Below, piece after piece: positions 58,740-64,000 of a stretch of 64,000 bases of DNA. Source of the stretch: Schistocephalus solidus. Taxonomy: Eukaryota; Platyhelminthes; Cestoda; Diphyllobothriidea; Diphyllobothriidae. How positions within the stretch are numbered: the stretch's first letter is position 1; each line of letters starts with the position of its first letter. The stretch covers positions 26,630 to 90,629 of the forward strand of contig WEDG01008978.1 of NCBI GenBank assembly GCA_017591395.1, given 5' to 3'. The notes beneath the pieces are model-generated. The model was given only the letters and a program-made list of their open reading frames with translations, searched no databases and was not told the origin of the DNA. The translations under genes were made by a program, and so were the position numbers.

Positions 58740-59765
58740 TCAGGGACTGTGACTTGCGCTTGAATTAGTTTTTATTGACAGTAGCCCTGCACTGCAGCTA
58801 CCACACCCTTTCCTCCTCCCCCACCTGAGCCCGGTGTCAAGACAGAGTTAAGAAGAACGGAGATGGGAGAGGGCGCAGGTGGCTGGCGCGGCCGGAGCCG
58901 CCCCTCGGCGTACCACCACACCTGGCTCGGATCCAACGGAGTGGGAGTGCCATAAATGCCAAATTAAGGAGCCGTTGAAGCCTAACTCTCAATCCGCCAG
59001 TCAGCATCTCCACACAACACACCTTGGACTAACTGCGAGGTCTGAGTGTATTTGTCAGTTGGCAACCTTCCAACCGCAGCGGTTAACGTTACCGCACACT
59101 CTTCTCCTCCCCCACCTGAGCCCGGTCTCACGATACAGGCAAGATGACCGGAGATAAGAGAGGTCGCAGGTGGCTGGCGCGGCCGGAGCCGCCCCTGGGC
59201 GTACCACCACACCGGGCTCGGATCCCACGAAGTGGGAGTGCCATAAAGGTCATATTAAGAAGGAGCCATTGCAGTCTGACTCTCAGTCCGCCAGTCAGCC
59301 ACTCCACACAAAACACACATTGGGCTGACCACGCGGTACGAGTTATCCCGTCAGTTGGCAACCTTCCAAGCCACATTTTTTAGCACACCGTAATAATTTC
59401 AAGCGTGACAGATTTTTTATAGTGAGGAAAATGCACTGACCTGTCGACCTCATTCTCTCCCCCACCCCCAAAATCAGACACCATCCGAGCCAGTCAGTTG
59501 TCTGAGGTGGGAGTGGGTGCATTGGCTGACAGGTCGGCATACCTAGCTTCGCGCGCCACAGCACGACCTGGCCCCCATAACACACACACCAGGATTCACT
59601 AAATCAGGGGATATGCAGGAGCCATCTCCGTCTGACTCCCAGTCAACTGGTCAGCCACTCGACACACACAGCACATACACTGGGCCGACGGCGTGGTCTG
59701 GTGTAAGCGTCAGATTGGCAGCCTTCCAAGCCACGGTTTCTAGGACACCGTGATTTTATCAGGTA
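58740..59765 (-). repeat. Tandem 3' tail units of the LINE
   Basis: Three related units of about 300 bases (near 58.80-59.09, 59.10-59.39 and 59.45-59.76 kb), each with CACCTGAGCCCGGT-like, GTGGCTGGCGCGGCCGGAGC and CAACCTTCCAA-CC segments in various preservation. Solo copies lie at 18.2, 42.7 and 44.8 kb. Confidence 0.7.
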
Positions 59766-59819
59766 CATTATGATGATTTGGTGGGTGTTGTCTATGTAAT
59801 AGTGTAGATGGTGAGGGCT

Positions 59820-60704
59820 GATGCGGCTTAGCCTCCGGTGGTTTACCGCAGGTTGTTGTAGAAGCGCATGTGTCCTAATAGGCCCATGCGGTGTGCAAAA
59901 GTGCGGGAGCAGTGAGGGCAGTGGAGGCGGGCGCGGCGACTGTATGTCAGAGCCCCACACAATGGTACAACAGCCTCCTTCGATGGATTCGCAGATGACT
60001 GAGCAGGCCGACGCATGAGTTGAAGTTGCGGACGACGTGCAGGCAGGAGAAATCGGTAGAGGCTGAGGGATGTCATTCATGGAAGTGGGCCTGCCAGTGG
60101 CGGTAGGATTGGCAGGAGCGGAGGGTGTGCATGATGTATCGGTGTTGTTGGCACTGCGGTGAATTCCGCTGTCATGGATGCGCATGTGACTGAAAAGGCC
60201 CATGTGATGAGTGAATGCACGAGGACAGTGAGGGCAGTGGATTCGGCGACCTCTGCTGTCTGTTGGAGCTCCAGGCACTGGTTCACCAGTCTCTGACCGA
60301 TGGATTCGAAAGTGACCGACCAGGCCGATGAGTGAGGTGAATGTGCGGTTGCATTGAGGACAGTTTAGGAGAGAGTCCCCATCGCTGATGGTGGTGGTAG
60401 TAGTAAAGGCGAAGGCGGTGGTGGTTGCGGTGGTGGGGGTCACAGGCAATGAGTAGAGGGATGTGTTCTCTATGATAGTGGGAGTAATGGAATTGATGCA
60501 AGGAGTGAGGATGGGGGAGTCTGAAGGAGGGTTGGCATAATTTGACGTAGAAATTGGAATTGTTGGATTGTTGGTGCATCGTGTCCGAAGATGTCCAACC
60601 AGGCAGATTCGCGCGCGAAAGAGGCGTTGATAACGCGGGCATGTTGGCAGGGCCTGTGCATTGGCGGTGTTGGTCCGGGCGCTGGTGACTTTCGTGCCGC
60701 TCAT
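59820..60704 (-). pseudogene. C2H2 zinc-finger tail of the LINE protein
   Basis: Fingers in order: CPRYQRLFRARICLVGHLRT (second Cys changed to Tyr), CPQCNRTFTSLIGLVGHFRI-H, CPHCPRAFTHHMGLFSHMRI-H, and in another frame CPHCSRTFAHRMGLLGHM with a broken last His. The linker ETGEPVPGAP separates two fingers. A TGA replaces an Arg codon just upstream of the first finger. The fingers probably served nucleic-acid binding by the retroelement protein; this is not a host transcription factor. Confidence 0.8.
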
Positions 60705-60849
60705 TTGGCCTTGGCGGCGGTGATCCAGTTGACCTCATAGTTTGCTGAACCAGTCTTCACGGATCTTCTCTATGCCGGTCTATCCGGGGTGAGGTCCTAA
60801 CAGGTCGCCGGGTTGATTTGCAGTTGCTTCAGCGATTTCTTCAAAGTGT

Positions 60850-62046
60850 CCTTGTAGCGTCATTTTGACCTTCCTGTCGGCGAGCACCCGTTGCGACATC
60901 TCCGTAGAAAAGTCATTTGGGTAGTCGCTCGTCGTCCATTCTTACCAGTTGGCCCCTCCATCGCAGTTGCACTTGCCGCAGCATTGCGTGGATGCTGAGA
61001 ATTCTGGTCCGCTCCAGGACTTCCGTGTCCGGGATCCTGTCTTGCCATCTCAGTTTCAGTATTCTGCGGTGGCAGCTGAGATGGAAGTGATTCTGCTTCC
61101 TGGCTTGGTTCGAGTAGACGGTCCAGGTTTCCGCTCCGTAAAGGAGTGTCGTCTAGACGACGGCATTGTACATCTTCAGTTTAGTGTTCAGGTGACTACC
61201 ATGGCGATTCCACACGGAGGCACGCAGCCAGCCAAAGGCCAGACTAGCTTTGTCGATCCGTTGGGCAACCTCGTCATCGATTCTCTTTTTGCGTGACATC
61301 GTGCTTCCTAGATAAGCCAAGGTGTCCACGTCTTTGAGTTGAGCACCTTTGACATTTACTCGGGGAGCATTGTATTCCGCGTTGGGTAGCGGCTGGTGCA
61401 CACAACCGTTTCGGTTGTACTGATTGCTAAGCCAAAATCGGCGTAGCCTGCGGCGAAGAGATCCATACTCCTTTGCATGTCCTCCTCCGTTGAGAAGGTG
61501 CCCGTCAGCTCTGTAGGCGATGCGGATCCCAAGCTAATCATCACGGTAGACGTCCATCAGCATAGCCGAGCACATGAGACTGAACACGGTGGGAGCCAAT
61601 AAGCAGCCCTGCTTCACTCCGTCGGTCACTGCGAATGCTTCGGATACCGTCCCGTTGTCAGTGACGCGCGCCATCATCCCATCATGAAGCTGACGAACCA
61701 TGTTCGTGAACCACTCAGGACAGCCTAATTTCTGCATGACTTTCCACAGTCCGTTGCGATTCACCATGTCAAAGGTTTTCGTAAGATACACGAAGGTAGT
61801 GTATGGGTGAGTCCACATCTCCTGGCACTTCTCTTATAGCTGGCGAGCGGCAAAGATCATATGGATTGTCCCGCGGTGTCGGCAGAAGCCACATTGGCTT
61901 TCCGGGAGCAGGCCTGCTCTATGTGACCGTTCAGACGATTGAGAAGGATACGGGCGAAGATCTTCCCGGCAAGGTTGATTAACGAGATGCCTCTGTGATT
62001 ATCACGAGTTACAAGTTCCTTTTCCGCTTGTTGAGATGGACAATTG
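60850..62046 (-). pseudogene. LINE reverse transcriptase remnant, FADD segment deleted
   Basis: Segments: SQCGFRRHRG-like region near 61.87 kb, TTFVYLTKTFDMVNRNGLWK (motif A with a catalytic D changed to Y), QLHDGMMARVTDNGTVSEAF, VTDGVKQGCLLAPTVFSLM (motif B), then EEDMQRSMDLFAAGYADFG and YLGSTMSRKKRIDDEVAQRI. Between GHLLN-like and EEDMQRS residues about 30 residues expected to contain the FADD box are absent. Confidence 0.85.
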
Positions 62047-62054
62047 TCATGTCT

Positions 62055-63545
62055 ATAAATCTTTATATCATCTTTATTATCTTTATATACACAAAATGGA
62101 ACGTTTACGTTTGTATTAAAATTTCTTAGTCAGGTACCTGCCCGTTAACATATGAGCTTAGGAACTATTATGCTCCTGTGACGTCTCTATCGGCGCAATC
62201 AAGCAAAAATCTCTTTACCTTGGTCAAACTCATCTAAGACACATCAAATTAATTTTACATTTAGGGGCAGTTGGCAAAAGACACTGAAAATCGTAAACAA
62301 TTGACCGCATTTGGGAGAAACTCTGAAACTCGTCGTAAGAGAAAACCCGAAACATTTATAAAGAAAATTTACAATAGATATGTCATCTTTATATAGACAA
62401 AATGGTACGTTTACGATTTTATTTTTTATTATACGTCAGGGACCTGCCCATTATCTAGTGATGTTATGAACTATTACGCTCCTGTGACGTCCCCATCGGC
62501 TCCATCAATCGAATATCTGTTTAACTTGGTCAAGCGCATCTACGACACATCGAATTGAATCTGCATTTATGGGCACTCGGCTAAATACGATATAACTCAT
62601 AATCAATTGATCAAATTTCAAAAGACGATCTGAAACTAATCTTAAAAGAAAACCCAAAATAGTTATAAAGAAATTTAACAATAGAAAAGTCATCTTTATA
62701 TAAGCAAAATGGTATGGTCATTATTTTCTTTTAAATAATTTATCAGGGACCAACCCATTTACATGTCAGCGCAATCAGGCAAAAATCGTTTTACCTTGGT
62801 TAAACTCATTTGAGACACATCGTTATGAACTCTACTTTTATTGGCAGTCGACTGAAGACACTGAAATCGTAAAGAATTGATCACATTTTCAAAGACGATC
62901 TTAAGGTCATGGTAATAGAAAACCCGCAATATTTATAAAGAAATTTAACTATAGAAAAGTCATCTTTGGTACGTTTACGATTTAATTGAAATTTATTACT
63001 CAGGAACCGGCCCAATAACATGTGAGCCTATGAAATATCATGCTCCTGTTTTGTCCCCATCGATGCAATCAAGCTAAAATCTGTTTACCTTGGTCAAAAG
63101 CATCTAAGACACATCGAAATGAACTCTGTATGAAGGGCAGTCAGCTGAAGACACTAAAAATCATAAAACATTGATCACATTTTCAAATACGATCAGCGAA
63201 ACATCGTAAAAGAAAGCCCGAATTAGTTATAATTAAATTTAACTATAGAAAAATCATCGTTATATACACGAAGTGGTACGTTTACGATAGTATTTAAAGT
63301 TACTTTTCAGAGACCAGCCCATTATCATGTAAGCTAATGAAATATTGGGTTCCTGTGACGTCCTTATCGGTGAAATCAAGCGATAATCTGTTTACCTTGG
63401 TCAAACGCATCCATCACAAACATCCAAATAAATCTACGTTTATGGGCAGTGGGCTGAAGTTACTGAAAATCGTATAGAATTGATCATATTTTCAAAGACG
63501 ATCTGAGACTCATCGTAATAGAAATCCTGAAATAGTTATAAATAA
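62055..63545 (+). repeat. 307-bp satellite array, continuation (about 5 monomers)
   Basis: The same landmarks resume (TCAGGTACCTGCCCGTTAAC near 62.13 kb, then 62.44, 62.74, 63.00 and 63.31 kb). The third monomer is shortened by about 50 bases. Ends at a TATATATAT tract near 63.55 kb. Confidence 0.93.
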
Positions 63546-63610
63546 TTTTAAAAATATATATATTCAAACAGGAATAGGCACACGACCACGAACACGAAAT
63601 TAGGCCAAAC

Positions 63611-63790
63611 ATGAATCCAAAAACGAGAGAACTTAGGGTGGACATGCACGTAACCACGCCACAATCCAAAACCGACGAAGGCGCAGTCATCAAAACTGCC
63701 GCATTAACCACTTCCCCGACAGATGAGGAGACATGCAGTCAGAAGGACACAAACAGGACTAGCAACCCTGACTCCATGTCCTGCACTTAA
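63611..63790 (+). other. Small ORF (59 aa) upstream of the second ribozyme
   Basis: MNPKTRELRVDMHVTTPQSK to SNPDSMSCT, then stop. Hydrophilic, Thr- and Lys-rich. No family recognised; it may be the remnant of a retroelement ORF belonging with the ribozyme. Confidence 0.2.
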
Positions 63791-63855
63791 TAATTTCAGA
63801 AATGATTTACCCGATTATTCTCTGGAGTCCATATACAAAAAACCGCATAGAGAAC

Positions 63856-63944
63856 GCTGGGGGACCCACTGAGGAGCCGAACCCCGCGTTGCTGTATTAC
63901 ACAGCAGCAGAAACATCGGCGAAACACGTGTCTGGGCTTTTAGC
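63856..63944 (+). ncRNA. Second hammerhead ribozyme, intact core, long stem II
   Basis: Core CTGAGGA (63869-63875; position 7 may be any base), stem II GCCGA/TCGGC (63876-63880 with 63916-63920) topped by a second helix TGCTGT/ACAGCA (63890-63895 with 63901-63906), GAAA (63921-63924), stem III ACA-CG-TGT (63924-63931) and C63932 as predicted cleavage site. Stem I is CCCA/TGGG (63865-63868 with 63933-63936), extended past one bulged A by G-C/G-T pairs to GCT/AGC (63856-63858 with 63942-63944). Its sequence differs from the 29.8-kb ribozyme. Confidence 0.75.
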
Positions 63945-63983
63945 TAGTATATATGTCGGAAGAACGGTATAACGTCTTTGCCA

Positions 63984-64000
63984 TATATATATATATATAT
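63984..64000 (+). repeat. (TA)n tract at the right edge
   Basis: Continues past the window. Lies about 50 bases after the second ribozyme, as (TA)n does for the first element. Confidence 0.9.

Larger units (their letters stand above)
58690..62046 (-). mobile_element. 5'-truncated non-LTR retrotransposon with C2H2 zinc fingers, inserted in the satellite
   Basis: GC-richer 3.36-kb block interrupting the satellite at both edges. Minus-strand order: reverse transcriptase (62046 to about 60.9 kb), C-terminal zinc fingers (60.7-59.8 kb), then a tail of three related units (59.76-58.74 kb). The reading frame is open at the right end mid-protein (HLNKRKRNL region), so the 5' half with any endonuclease is missing, typical of target-primed insertion. 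Multiple stops and frameshifts make it dead. The protein type closely resembles one I recall from diphyllobothriidean tapeworm genomes. Confidence 0.85.

Noticed and set aside
59643..60704. Host C2H2 zinc-finger gene
   Set aside because: It follows the reverse transcriptase on the same strand, has broken fingers and an upstream stop, and fits the known LINE protein layout.
48590..63545. Regular repeats resembling a CRISPR array
   Set aside because: Period of about 307 bp, whole-unit repetition with divergence and eukaryotic context: satellite DNA.

Overview
This is eukaryotic nuclear DNA. It contains one split protein-coding gene (a spliceosome component) in a landscape made largely of decayed transposable elements and satellite DNA. 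It looks like a parasitic flatworm, most likely a diphyllobothriidean-type tapeworm. That is an inference from the retroelement with C2H2 zinc fingers after its reverse transcriptase, the very short first intron, and the abundance of tRNA-headed repeats and Penelope-like and hammerhead sequences. No sequence search was possible.

1-15.7 kb, minus strand: the crooked neck-like gene (CRNKL1/Clf1/Syf3), a HAT-repeat scaffold of the Prp19 (NineTeen) complex. Ten coding exons could be joined in frame to 633 codons; only the C-terminus lies beyond the left edge. Intron 1 is 32 nt. Intron 3 reads as a U12-type AT-AC intron, with an ATATCCTTT donor, a TTCTTTAAC branch site and an AC acceptor. The larger introns hold decayed repeats: a tRNA-like repeat, a telomere-like tract, a Penelope-like 3' end with a hammerhead relic, a LINE reverse transcriptase scrap and a dispersed repeat pair.

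16-31 kb: a dead non-LTR element on the minus strand (endonuclease near 18.6 kb, reverse transcriptase at 16.5-17.6 kb); a 3.4-kb inverted repeat with arms of about 840 bp (18.97-22.43 kb); a dead Merlin-type DNA transposase (24.7-25.5 kb); and, between two (TA)n tracts at 29.67-30.11 kb, a compact element with tandem 151-bp units, each carrying a hammerhead ribozyme. The first ribozyme is intact; the second has lost core nucleotides.

31-48 kb: tRNA-headed SINE-like repeats in tandem and inverted pairs, a dead Penelope-like element (reverse transcriptase then GIY-YIG endonuclease, 32.7-33.9 kb), small inverted-repeat elements with a degenerate CCTAA telomere-like core, and two further hammerhead relics on the minus strand.

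48.6-63.5 kb: an AT-rich satellite with a monomer of about 307 bp, around 37 copies, with a tetrameric higher-order period of about 1.23 kb. It is split by a 5'-truncated, GC-richer LINE (58.69-62.05 kb) whose reverse transcriptase lacks the catalytic FADD segment. At the right edge a second, different hammerhead ribozyme (63.86-63.94 kb) again lies beside a (TA)n tract.

The most novel content is the set of hammerhead-bearing retroelement units. The most informative single-gene feature is the U12-type intron inside a spliceosome gene.
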